From NCBI RefSeq assembly GCF_030010215.1, contig NZ_JASCRR010000004.1, forward strand, positions 246,291 through 310,290: DNA of 64,000 nt. Direction: 5' to 3'. A model generated the notes under the pieces. The model saw nothing but the letters and a program-made list of their open reading frames with translations. It was not told where the DNA came from and made no database searches. The position numbers and the translations under genes were made by a program. This DNA comes from Tianweitania sp. UT-5YL-CI-8. Its GTDB lineage: Bacteria > Pseudomonadota > Alphaproteobacteria > Rhizobiales > Rhizobiaceae. Positions 27,466 to 35,145 of the stretch are shown piece by piece. The number at the start of each line of letters is the position of its first letter. Position 1 is the first letter of the stretch.

Positions 27466-28800
27466 GTGCGAGTTACGATTTTCGGAACAGGCTATGTAGG
27501 GCTTGTGCAGGCAGCCGTGCTTGCGGATGTGGGCTATGACGTCGTTTGTGTCGACGTCGACCCGACCAAGGTGGAGCGCCTGAAGCGCGGCGAGGTGCCG
27601 ATCTATGAGCCGGGCCTGGAGCGCCTGGTTCAGGAAAACTACGCCGCAAAGCGCCTGCATTTCACCACGGACGCCAAGCGTGGCGTCGACCATGGCGATG
27701 TCCAGTTCATCGCGGTCGGCACCCCGCCGGATGAAGACGGCTCGGCCGATCTCAAATATGTTCTGGCTGTTGCCGATACCATCGCCGAACATATGGAAGA
27801 ACACCGTGTCGTCATCGTGAAGTCGACCGTTCCGGTCGGCACCAGCGACAAGGTCCGCGCCCAGCTGGAAAAACGCCTGAAGACGCGCGAGCGGAAGGAT
27901 CTCACCTTCGACGTCGCATCCAATCCGGAATTTCTCAAGGAAGGGTCGGCGGTCGCCGACTGCACCAAGCCGGACCGCATCATCATCGGCGTCGCATCTC
28001 CGGAAACCGAGCAAGTGCTGCGCGAGCTTTATGCGCCGTTCAATCGCAACCACGAAAAAATCATCGCGATGGACATCCGCAGCGCCGAGCTTACCAAATA
28101 TGCGGCGAACTGCATGCTGGCGACCAAGATCAGCTTCATGAACGAGATCGCCAACCTGGCCGACATTCTGGGCGCCGACATCGAACGCGTCCGCCACGGC
28201 ATCGGCTCGGACCCGCGCATCGGCTATCAGTTCATCTATCCCGGCGTCGGCTATGGCGGTTCGTGCTTCCCCAAGGACGTGCAGGCGCTGATCCGTACCG
28301 CCGACGAGATCAAGTTCGATGCCACGGTTCTGAAGTCGGTGGAGAAGCGCAACAACGAGCAGAAGCGCTTCCTCGTCGACAAGGTGATGACGCACTTCAA
28401 CGGCGACATCGCCGGCAAGACCTTCGCCGTCTGGGGCCTGGCATTCAAGCCGAACACCGACGACATGCGCGAAGCCCCTGCCCGCGTGGTCATGGAAGCG
28501 CTGTGGAAGGCCGGCGCCAAGGTACGCGCTTTCGACCCGAAGGCTATGGAAGAATGCCACCGCATCTATGGCGACCGCGACGACCTGGTGTTGTGCGAAG
28601 AGCAGGATGACACGCTGGAAGGCGCCGATGCGCTGATCGTCATCACAGAGTGGAAGAACTTCCAGGCTCCGGACTATCGGGACCTGAAGGCAAAGCTGAA
28701 AGAGCCGGTGATCTTCGACGGCCGCAACATCTACGACCCCAAGGTCGTGCAGCGCTACGGCATGACGGTATACGGCGTCGGCCGCCGCTCAGCAGCCTGA
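27466..28800 (+). CDS. ugd: UDP-glucose 6-dehydrogenase
   Basis: A 444-residue enzyme that oxidises UDP-glucose to UDP-glucuronate with NAD, feeding acidic surface glycans. The NAD motif GTGYVG is at residues 7-12, STVPVGTS near 121, and the catalytic Cys in [13 protein letters not shown] at about residue 267; the C-terminal domain has [15 protein letters not shown]. The GTG at 27466 is used because it directly precedes the Rossmann strand MRVTIFG; GAAGGG lies about ten bases upstream. A strong bidirectional terminator follows. Confidence 0.93.
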   Translation: MRVTIFGTGYVGLVQAAVLADVGYDVVCVDVDPTKVERLKRGEVPIYEPGLERLVQENYAAKRLHFTTDAKRGVDHGDVQFIAVGTPPDEDGSADLKYVLAVADTIAEHMEEHRVVIVKSTVPVGTSDKVRAQLEKRLKTRERKDLTFDVASNPEFLKEGSAVADCTKPDRIIIGVASPETEQVLRELYAPFNRNHEKIIAMDIRSAELTKYAANCMLATKISFMNEIANLADILGADIERVRHGIGSDPRIGYQFIYPGVGYGGSCFPKDVQALIRTADEIKFDATVLKSVEKRNNEQKRFLVDKVMTHFNGDIAGKTFAVWGLAFKPNTDDMREAPARVVMEALWKAGAKVRAFDPKAMEECHRIYGDRDDLVLCEEQDDTLEGADALIVITEWKNFQAPDYRDLKAKLKEPVIFDGRNIYDPKVVQRYGMTVYGVGRRSAA

Positions 28801-28813
28801 TCGTCACGCATAG

Positions 28814-28847
28814 AAAACGCCGCGCCGAACGAATGGCGCGGCGTTTT
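28814..28847. terminator. Bidirectional intrinsic terminator after ugd
   Basis: AAAACGCCGCGCC (28814-28826) and GGCGCGGCGTTTT (28835-28847) form a perfect 13-base-pair stem with an 8-base loop. T-runs or A-runs on both sides let it serve both the plus-strand ugd and the minus-strand lipoprotein gene, which converge here. Confidence 0.88.
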
Positions 28848-28860
28848 CATTGGAACGGAC

Positions 28861-29283
28861 TCAGCTCGCGGCTTTGACCTTCTTCTGAAGGTCCTTCCAC
28901 TGTGTGGAAATCTTGTTCCAGGAGTCGCGCGCCGATGTGTAGGCCGGGCGCAACTGCTCCAGTTCCTTGCCCAAGGCATCTGCCTTGAGCGTATCGTTGG
29001 CCGCCTTGGCAGCATCGCGCTCCTTGACCTTGGCGCGGTAGGGATCGCGGACTGCAATCCAGGCCATGCGCTGACGGTCGTATTCAGGCTTCAACGCGGT
29101 CTGCTGCTTTTTCAGATCGCTGAGCTGGGACGCCGGAATCGATGCTACCTGATCCGGTGCGGCGGCTGGCGTTTCGACGGAAGGCGTTGCCTTGGATTCA
29201 GTGACCTGCTTGGGTGATTCCTCGCTGCAGGCCGCGACGAGCACGCTCAACGACAGAGCCAGAATGGATGGCAAAAGCTTCAT
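28861..29283 (-). CDS. Small predicted lipoprotein, unknown function
   Basis: A 140-residue protein with a lipoprotein signal peptide: MKLLPSILALSLSVLVAAC, where the LVAAC lipobox gives Cys19 as the lipidated residue. A Pro/Ala/Thr-rich linker follows, then about 90 charged residues predicted to be helical (KAANDTLKADALGKELEQLR). The ATG at 29283 is chosen because AGGGG stands upstream and the signal peptide begins there. No family is recognised. It is convergent with ugd and divergent from the nitroreductase-like gene. Confidence 0.75.
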   Translation of the reverse strand: MKLLPSILALSLSVLVAACSEESPKQVTESKATPSVETPAAAPDQVASIPASQLSDLKKQQTALKPEYDRQRMAWIAVRDPYRAKVKERDAAKAANDTLKADALGKELEQLRPAYTSARDSWNKISTQWKDLQKKVKAAS

Positions 29284-29604
29284 ATAAACCCCTTTCACGA
29301 TTTCGGACGCCCGTGTTGTCGGCGACGAGCGTGACGAAACTGTGAAGTCTATCGGGCACAAACAGGAAGTTTATCGCACTGCACACAAAATAAGCATGTT
29401 TGCCTTCCTTGCGGGCTATAAAAGGAACGCGAATTTTCTTCTTGTGGCCGGGCCGGCAAAATTTTGTTACAATCGGGCTGTAGAAGTGACCGCTCGCAAA
29501 GATCGATGACGGCCTGGCAAATGGCATGAGCCTTGCAACGCAGGCCTTGGCTAAGGTATGGGACGGGCCGGTACTGCCGATCTCCCACTATCCGGAAGGA
29601 AAAT
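29284..29604. other. Divergent intergenic region, lipoprotein and nitroreductase-like gene
   Basis: 321 bases without a gene. A possible plus-strand -10 box TACAAT at 29468-29473 could serve the nitroreductase-like gene, but no -35 at good spacing was found. The stretch 29370-29470 is AT-richer than its surroundings, as expected for promoters in both directions. Confidence 0.45.
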
Positions 29605-30753
29605 ATGCTTAACAAGCTCAAGACTTTCGTCAAGCAGATGCTTGCCATCGTTTGGGTGCGACGCCTTTATGAAGGCGTGGTCCGTTTCCTCCTGGAGATT
29701 CTGGCGGCCAATCGCATCACATCGCTGGTCTACAGCATTCTCAGCATTCCGACCTTCAACCGGGAGCAGTTCGCGGTCTTGCGGGGTCGTCGCGATTACT
29801 ATCGAAACCTGTCGAAGGAGCGTGCGACGCGCACCGAGCTTCGTCGTAACATTCATCGGCTCGAAAAAGGCATCATCATGCAGCCGCGCCGCAAGGTGTT
29901 CGCGCTGGATTATCTGATCGAGACCATCGAATATTACGAGAAGGCGATCAAGGACTATGCCGCCGGCTGCGCCGCCGACGAAGGCGAATTGATCTGGGCG
30001 CATGGCGTGCTGAACGACTATTTCTCCATTGTCGACCCGGAAAACGTGGTCGTCGCCGGCGCGCGCAACCGCTTTTCGGCAACAGCGTCCTCGTTCAACC
30101 CCGAAGACATCCGCCGCATTCCCTACAAGCGCTCCGACACCAAGATGAGCAATGTCGCCTATGAAGACCTGCTCGCTCTGTCGCAGCAGCGCCGCTCGGT
30201 GCGCTGGTTCCAACAGAAGCCGGTGCCGCGCGACCTCATCGACAAAGCATTGCTGGTCGGACGTCAGTCGCCCACCGCCTGCAACCGCATGCCCTACGAA
30301 TTCCGCATCTTCGACGATCCGATGATGGTCAAGAAGGTTGCCGGCATTCCGTTCGGCGCGGGCGGCTACGGCCACCAGATTCCGACGGTTGCCGTGGTCA
30401 TCGGCCGCCTCAACCACTATTTCAGCCCGCGCGACCGCCATGTCATTTATGTCGACGCCTCGCTGGCGGCGATGCCGTTCATGCTGGGCCTAGAGACGCT
30501 TGGGCTGTCTTCAAGCGTGATCAACTGGCCGGACTTCGAGCCGCTGGAAGGCAAGATGCAGAAGGCGCTGAACCTCGACTATGACGAGCGCGTGATCATG
30601 CTGATCGCCATCGGCTATGCCGATCCGGAAGGGCTGATCCCGTTCTCTGAGAAGAAGTCGCTCGACGTTCTTCGCCGCTACAACGATCTGGGCGTGAGGG
30701 CGACAGCCCCGGCCGAGATCCCGGCGGCGCAAGGGGAACCGAAGCTGGCGTAA
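29605..30753 (+). CDS. Nitroreductase-family protein with N-terminal helical extension
   Basis: A 382-residue protein. From about residue 195 it is a nitroreductase-like FMN fold: SQQRRSVRWFQQKPVP, QSPTACNRMPYEFR and MLIAIGYADPEG. The first 190 residues are an extension, mainly helical, with a hydrophobic segment near residue 15 and the block RRNIHRLEKGIIMQPRRKVF. Full-length relatives with this extension occur in polysaccharide clusters, but the reaction is unknown. The ATG at 29605 has GGAAGG seven bases upstream. A terminator follows the gene, so it is probably monocistronic. Confidence 0.78.
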   Translation: MLNKLKTFVKQMLAIVWVRRLYEGVVRFLLEILAANRITSLVYSILSIPTFNREQFAVLRGRRDYYRNLSKERATRTELRRNIHRLEKGIIMQPRRKVFALDYLIETIEYYEKAIKDYAAGCAADEGELIWAHGVLNDYFSIVDPENVVVAGARNRFSATASSFNPEDIRRIPYKRSDTKMSNVAYEDLLALSQQRRSVRWFQQKPVPRDLIDKALLVGRQSPTACNRMPYEFRIFDDPMMVKKVAGIPFGAGGYGHQIPTVAVVIGRLNHYFSPRDRHVIYVDASLAAMPFMLGLETLGLSSSVINWPDFEPLEGKMQKALNLDYDERVIMLIAIGYADPEGLIPFSEKKSLDVLRRYNDLGVRATAPAEIPAAQGEPKLA

Positions 30754-30781
30754 CGCCGACGGCATCGAACCGAAGAGATCG

Positions 30782-30809
30782 AAAGCCCTCCCCGCGCGGA
30801 GGGCTTTTT
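30782..30809 (+). terminator. Intrinsic terminator after the nitroreductase-like gene
   Basis: AAAGCCCTCC (30782-30791) pairs with GGAGGGCTTT (30798-30807) around the loop CCGCGC; the T-run extends to 30809. The stop codon lies 29 bases upstream. Confidence 0.85.
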
Positions 30810-30907
30810 GCTGGGCGGCGCCTTAAAGTTATATGGGCATATCAGTCTATTCCCGACTATCGATGCGAGGCTCTTTATCAAACGTCAGAAGCTTTGCCCA
30901 ATAGCCG

Positions 30908-31483
30908 TTAGATATCCATTAGAGTTGTCCGACCTATCTGCGTGCCGAACGGTAAACGACGAGCCTTGTCCAGCAATTGCGCAGAAATATCCCAGTAAAT
31001 CTCCAAATCGGAAATTGCGAGGTTAGATACATCATCTCTACCTCCGAGAAAAAGTGGCAGTTTATAACCTACGCATTGGTCGTATGCTGGCGCAGAACCT
31101 CCACTGGAAAGCCAACTTTGAAAGAAGTTATAGGCAACAGCCGCATCTGCCGCATAGAATAATTCGCTGGTGTGAAACAAAGAGTAATCTACGGGAATTT
31201 CCAGCATCTCGCCCGACCCGGGATCAAGAAGGAGGACCTGCTCTTCACCGCTAACAACACGAGCGGTGTCCAGTGCAAACTGCCGTCCCAGCCAATCCGC
31301 ACCGAAACATGTTATTCGGCTTGTAAGGTCCGGAAATGCATTGATCGCAAGTTCAGTGAAACGCGCAACATCCTTGCTGTCATGCAGCCGATAGGCGCCA
31401 TTCAAAAAAGACTTTGCACCTGAGGAAGTTCGCTCGGTTTTAACACGTCGTCTCTGAAAAATGCTTTGGAGCCTCTCAAACAT
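30908..31483 (-). CDS. Tdi1-like immunity protein (GAD-like/DUF1851), orphan
   Basis: A 191-residue cytoplasmic protein. The N-terminal part contains ITCFGADWLGRQFALD, as in GAD-like domains. The C-terminal block CVGYKLPLFLGGRDDVSNL (137-155), SDLEIYWDI and LPFGTQI matches the DUF1851 domain of Tdi1, the protein that neutralises the type VI DNase toxin Tde1 in Agrobacterium. AGGA precedes the ATG at 31483. Counted directly, lines 30961-31020 and 31141-31200 are 45% and 43% G+C, well below the neighbours (58% at 33001-33060), suggesting transfer. No toxin, VgrG or secretion gene is in the window. Confidence 0.75.
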   Translation of the reverse strand: MFERLQSIFQRRRVKTERTSSGAKSFLNGAYRLHDSKDVARFTELAINAFPDLTSRITCFGADWLGRQFALDTARVVSGEEQVLLLDPGSGEMLEIPVDYSLFHTSELFYAADAAVAYNFFQSWLSSGGSAPAYDQCVGYKLPLFLGGRDDVSNLAISDLEIYWDISAQLLDKARRLPFGTQIGRTTLMDI

Positions 31484-31633
31484 GTCATTCCTAAACTTGA
31501 ATGTATGACCCGATAGATGATGGAAATGGTCTCTTGAAGCCCTAACCACCTTCATAGCAAAAGCGCAGACCGCGCGCTCGTCAAGCCCGCACGAACAGTA
31601 GTGCCGACAATGCTTGATAATGGGGACGGTTGG

Positions 31634-31666
31634 AAAAAACGGCGACCCGTGGGGCCGCCGTTTTTT
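31634..31666 (-). terminator. Intrinsic terminator of the 34922-31691 operon
   Basis: AAAAAACGGCG (31634-31644) pairs with CGCCGTTTTTT (31656-31666), with CCC/GGG able to extend the stem in the loop. It lies 24 bases past the stop of the minus-strand membrane protein at 31691; the symmetric A/T tails would let it work in both directions. Confidence 0.85.
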
Positions 31667-31690
31667 CTATATAGGGCTGAGGACGAAGGG

Positions 31691-32635
31691 TCAGATGACT
31701 TCGCTGGCTTCCGCTTCCTGAACCACCTGCGCGGCCTGTGCATCGGGCCGCTCCCAGAACAGGCAAGGGGCGACGAGGATCAGTTCCGCGACGAAGTAGA
31801 GGACGCGGTTGATCGAGGCGAGCAGGATCGCGACTTCGCTGGGAATGAACGGGACCAGCGCAAAGGTGAGGATGACCTCACGGACGCCGAGGCCGGCTGG
31901 CGCGAAAGGCACCAGAAAACCCGCGACATAGGCCAGGCAGTAGACCCCCACCGCATAATACCAAGGGATCGGCGACGACGAGAACGGCGCCAGGGTGACC
32001 CAATAGGACATGCCCATCAGCACCCAGGTGAGGGCGAGGACCACGAGGGCGGGCGCCGACGGCTTTAGCTTCCAGAGCCAAGGCATGAGCCGCTTGCGGA
32101 AGACGGCGGCGACGCCGAGGATGACCACGGCGACAAGGCCGAGCAAGGCCCAGAGCCAATGCGCTTCGGAGAAGCCGACATTGTTGCTGAGTTCGAGGAA
32201 GAACATCGGCTTGGCGATGAAGATCAGCGCCACCGCCATGATGCTCGCGGTGGAGACCACCCAGGCATGCTCGGACAGGATCGCGTCGCGAATTGCGGAA
32301 ACGGCGGCGCCCCGCTTTTTGAGGATGACAACGCGCCCGACGAGTTGCCAGATCGAACCCGGCACATATTTCGCCAACTGGGTCATGTTGTAGATCCAGT
32401 AAGCTTCCTTGAACGTCAGCGGCACCCCTGCCCCAACGGCTGCGGTGCGCATGGTCATGGTCAGGCCGACCTTTGCCAGGATGATGCAGACCGTTGCCAA
32501 CACCAGCATCTCGACGCTGAGCAGCGACATCGTCTTGACGATCATCTCGCGCCGGGTGACGCAGAACCAGACGACGATCGCCAGGATGGCAAGGGTCCAT
32601 CCCCATTTGGCGATGGTCTTGAGACGGTCGATCAT
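31691..32635 (-). CDS. LPG-synthase-TM/flippase-like membrane protein
   Basis: A 314-residue inner-membrane protein with about eight membrane segments, of the lysylphosphatidylglycerol-synthase transmembrane (UPF0104) family. Recognisable blocks are MTQLAKYVPGSIWQLVGRV and the late VPFAPAGLGVREVILT. Members without a catalytic domain often sit with dolichyl-phosphate-mannose-synthase-like GT2 enzymes and are thought to move polyprenyl-linked sugars or lipids. Here it overlaps the pyruvyl transferase gene by four bases and shares an operon with such a GT2 (33945-34922). Confidence 0.8.
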   Translation of the reverse strand: MIDRLKTIAKWGWTLAILAIVVWFCVTRREMIVKTMSLLSVEMLVLATVCIILAKVGLTMTMRTAAVGAGVPLTFKEAYWIYNMTQLAKYVPGSIWQLVGRVVILKKRGAAVSAIRDAILSEHAWVVSTASIMAVALIFIAKPMFFLELSNNVGFSEAHWLWALLGLVAVVILGVAAVFRKRLMPWLWKLKPSAPALVVLALTWVLMGMSYWVTLAPFSSSPIPWYYAVGVYCLAYVAGFLVPFAPAGLGVREVILTFALVPFIPSEVAILLASINRVLYFVAELILVAPCLFWERPDAQAAQVVQEAEASEVI

Positions 32636-33903
32636 GCGCGACGTCCCTTGACGAGCTTTGCGGCATACTCGATCTGGCGCATGGACAGCGCCTGCACGGC
32701 GGGGAACGACGCCGTGATGGTTGCCTTGCGGCTGGCCTTTTCGGCGACGAGTTGTTCGATGCGGCCGACGACGACACCGATCTCGCCGCGCTTATAGTCG
32801 AGCACCATGTCCTCCTGCTGGAAGCGCTGCATGACTTCGAGGTATTTGTGGCTCCAACCGATGACCATCACCGGTGTGCCCGCCGCCAGCGCGCCGACCA
32901 TGGCATGGAAACGCGACACCGCCACGACATCCGACGCCTCGATGATCTGGTGGATCTGGGCGATGTTCAGCGAGCCGGAGAAGGAGACGCAGTATTTCCT
33001 GGTCTCGGCATCGAGGCCTTCATAGATCTCCAGCAGCAGCGGAAGGTCGTTGTTGTGGGTCTTGTCCATATCCTCGCCGCGCGTGGCATTGGGGAACAGC
33101 GCGACCGCGTAGCCCTTGGCAACCAGACCGGCCAGCAGATCGCGCATCAGCGCCGCATAATCCCAGCCCGAAGCCTTGGCGCGCAGCGCCACGACGATGC
33201 TGGGGCAAACGCCGACAATGGTGCGCCCGGCTGCCCGATGCAGATCGAGCGTGGCAAGTCCATCGAGACCGCCAGGCGCGGGCGCGCTGAGACAGAAGCT
33301 CTTCTCGAACAGGAAGGCGCAATCGTCCGCCCGCTCGTAGAAGGTCTTGTTCGGAAAAATCTCCTTCATGTGCGCTTGGGTCTTCTCGCCGCGCGTGAAG
33401 ACATGGTTGCACCACGGCAGAAAGATTTTGGCGGCGAAACGGTTGAGCGGTTCGTTGAAAGGGCCAAGCGCCTGGGCGAACTTCACCACAGGCACGCCCA
33501 GCACCATCGCCGGCAGGATGGTGGCGATGTTGAAAGGGATGAACTTGGTGCGTCCGCCGACGAAGGACACGCCGGCAAGGCAGACAAGCATGCTGGAGGC
33601 GGCGAGAGCCTGAACCGATTTAGGCAGCATGCGCTGCAGCGGCCGCAGGCGGAAGAAGCCGAGGAAGCGATAAAGCAGTGCAAACGGAAACAGCACGGCA
33701 ACCAGATAGGCCGGCGTCGACGAATACATCGACACGCGCCGGTCGGCGACAAGCTCGCGGTCGCGCTCCGGATAATAGGTGAAGACGTTGAAGGTCAGGT
33801 CCTCGCCGGCGTGGCGGCGCAACATGCCTATGGTGGTGCTCAACATCCCTTCGGCGCCGCGATTGCCATAAAAGGTCGCGGCGATGATCGACACTGACGT
33901 CAT
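32632..33903 (-). CDS. Polysaccharide pyruvyl transferase family protein
   Basis: A 423-residue protein of the PS_pyruv_trans (CsaB/ExoV/WcaK) family, which adds pyruvate ketals from phosphoenolpyruvate to glycans, or in some members has a related unproven role. Visible blocks: the N-terminal ATFYGNRGAEGMLSTTIG, VKFAQALGPFN, FTRGEKTQAHM and the C-terminal SRFHAMVGALAAGTPVMVIG. A hydrophobic stretch at residues 67-85 hints at membrane association. It lies 41 bases after the GT2 gene and overlaps the flippase-like gene by four bases, so the three probably act together. Confidence 0.83.
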   Translation of the reverse strand: MTSVSIIAATFYGNRGAEGMLSTTIGMLRRHAGEDLTFNVFTYYPERDRELVADRRVSMYSSTPAYLVAVLFPFALLYRFLGFFRLRPLQRMLPKSVQALAASSMLVCLAGVSFVGGRTKFIPFNIATILPAMVLGVPVVKFAQALGPFNEPLNRFAAKIFLPWCNHVFTRGEKTQAHMKEIFPNKTFYERADDCAFLFEKSFCLSAPAPGGLDGLATLDLHRAAGRTIVGVCPSIVVALRAKASGWDYAALMRDLLAGLVAKGYAVALFPNATRGEDMDKTHNNDLPLLLEIYEGLDAETRKYCVSFSGSLNIAQIHQIIEASDVVAVSRFHAMVGALAAGTPVMVIGWSHKYLEVMQRFQQEDMVLDYKRGEIGVVVGRIEQLVAEKASRKATITASFPAVQALSMRQIEYAAKLVKGRRA

Positions 33904-33944
33904 GAGGAAACGGTTCCTGAATTGAGGCGTAAAGAAATGGCTGC

Positions 33945-34922
33945 CTATTCGGCAGCCAGTTTCTCAGCGGTTGTCGGCAAAGGCGCGGCCGATATGTCCT
34001 TGCGGGTGCTGTAGCGGATTTCCTCGAGCAGCTTGCGGTTTGCCGCCAGAAGGTCGGCCACGAAAGCAATGAGGAAGGTCTGGAAGCCCATGGTCAGGAG
34101 CAGGCTGGCAAGAATGAGCGACTGGATGCGGCCTGCACCCTCGCCCATGAAGTAATAGACGAGAAATCGCAGGCCGACGAGCAGGCCGAGAACGAACAGC
34201 GTCAGGCCGATCGATGCGAAGAAGCGGAACGGCCGGTAGATGATGAAGATGCGGATGATCGTGATGACCGACCGTTGGATGTAGGACGGAATGCTCTTGA
34301 ACAGGCGCGACGGACGCAGGTCGCCGTTGACGCGGATCGGCACCGAGGTCATGGCCATGTTCTTCTGGCCGGCCTGAATGATGGTTTCCAGCGTGTAGGT
34401 GTAGTCGCTGAAGACCATCATGTGCTGGGCCGCGTTGCGCGACCAGGCGCGGAAACCGCTCGGGGCGTCGGGAATGTCGGACTTCGAGGCGACGCGCACG
34501 ACCCAACTGCCGAGCTTCTGCAGCGCCTTCTTGAGCGGCGAAAAATGCTCGATGGTGGCGATCGGGCGCGCGCCGATGACGATATCGGCCTCGCCCTTGA
34601 CGATCGGATTCGTCAGGGCCGGGATGTCGCCTGCGTTGTACTGGTTGTCGGCGTCGGTGTTGACGATGACATCGGCGCCGGCGGCTAGGCTGGCCTCAAG
34701 GCCGGTCATGAACGCCCGTGCAAGACCCTGGTTGCGGGTGTGGCGGACGATATGGTCGACGCCATTGGCCTTGGCCACGCCCACGGTATCGTCCACGCTG
34801 CCGTCGTCGATGATCAGCCATTCGACGGTATCGAAGCCCGGCACCTGACGGGGCAGTTCAGCCAGGGTGATGGCAAGCGTGCCCGCCTCGTTGTAGCAGG
34901 GGATTTGGATTATCAACTTCAT
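33945..34922 (-). CDS. GT2 glycosyltransferase, polyprenyl-phosphate sugar synthase type
   Basis: A 325-residue GT-A enzyme with a DPM1/DPG-synthase-like catalytic domain: IIQIPCYNEAGTL, WLIIDDGSVDDT, the NTDADNQY metal motif and DAPSGFRAWSR. Two membrane segments follow at about residues 235-300 (FFASIGLTLFVLGLLVGLRF and a second), as in polyprenyl-phosphate glycosyltransferases. It is the first gene of the run ending at 31691. The likely product is a lipid-linked sugar used on the periplasmic side; the sugar is unknown. Confidence 0.85.
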   Translation of the reverse strand: MKLIIQIPCYNEAGTLAITLAELPRQVPGFDTVEWLIIDDGSVDDTVGVAKANGVDHIVRHTRNQGLARAFMTGLEASLAAGADVIVNTDADNQYNAGDIPALTNPIVKGEADIVIGARPIATIEHFSPLKKALQKLGSWVVRVASKSDIPDAPSGFRAWSRNAAQHMMVFSDYTYTLETIIQAGQKNMAMTSVPIRVNGDLRPSRLFKSIPSYIQRSVITIIRIFIIYRPFRFFASIGLTLFVLGLLVGLRFLVYYFMGEGAGRIQSLILASLLLTMGFQTFLIAFVADLLAANRKLLEEIRYSTRKDISAAPLPTTAEKLAAE

Positions 34923-35145
34923 GAGATCAGCGTCCTTCTCGTCTCACCTTTAGCGAGCTTGGGAGGCTTCGCTAGAAATTCCTCAACAAGCTTATGGCCG
35001 GGCATGCGCGTGGCAGGATCCAGCCTTCAGCCTCCTAAAATTCAATCGATTTGAGTTTTGTGCCCAAAGTTAATTCGGCAGACGCTCTTTCTGTTCACGG
35101 CAACGATTACATCAAACCGTGGGCGAACCATAGAATAATTCGTCG

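Noticed and set aside
30908-31690. A toxin partner for the Tdi1-like protein
   Set aside because: No open frame of suitable size or Ntox15-like motif lies in the adjacent gaps, which are filled by terminators and unrelated genes.
34951-34974. TAGCGAGC/GCTTCGCTA hairpin downstream of the giant transferase as its terminator
   Set aside because: The stem has a bulge, is far (about 170 bases) from the stop and has no U-run.
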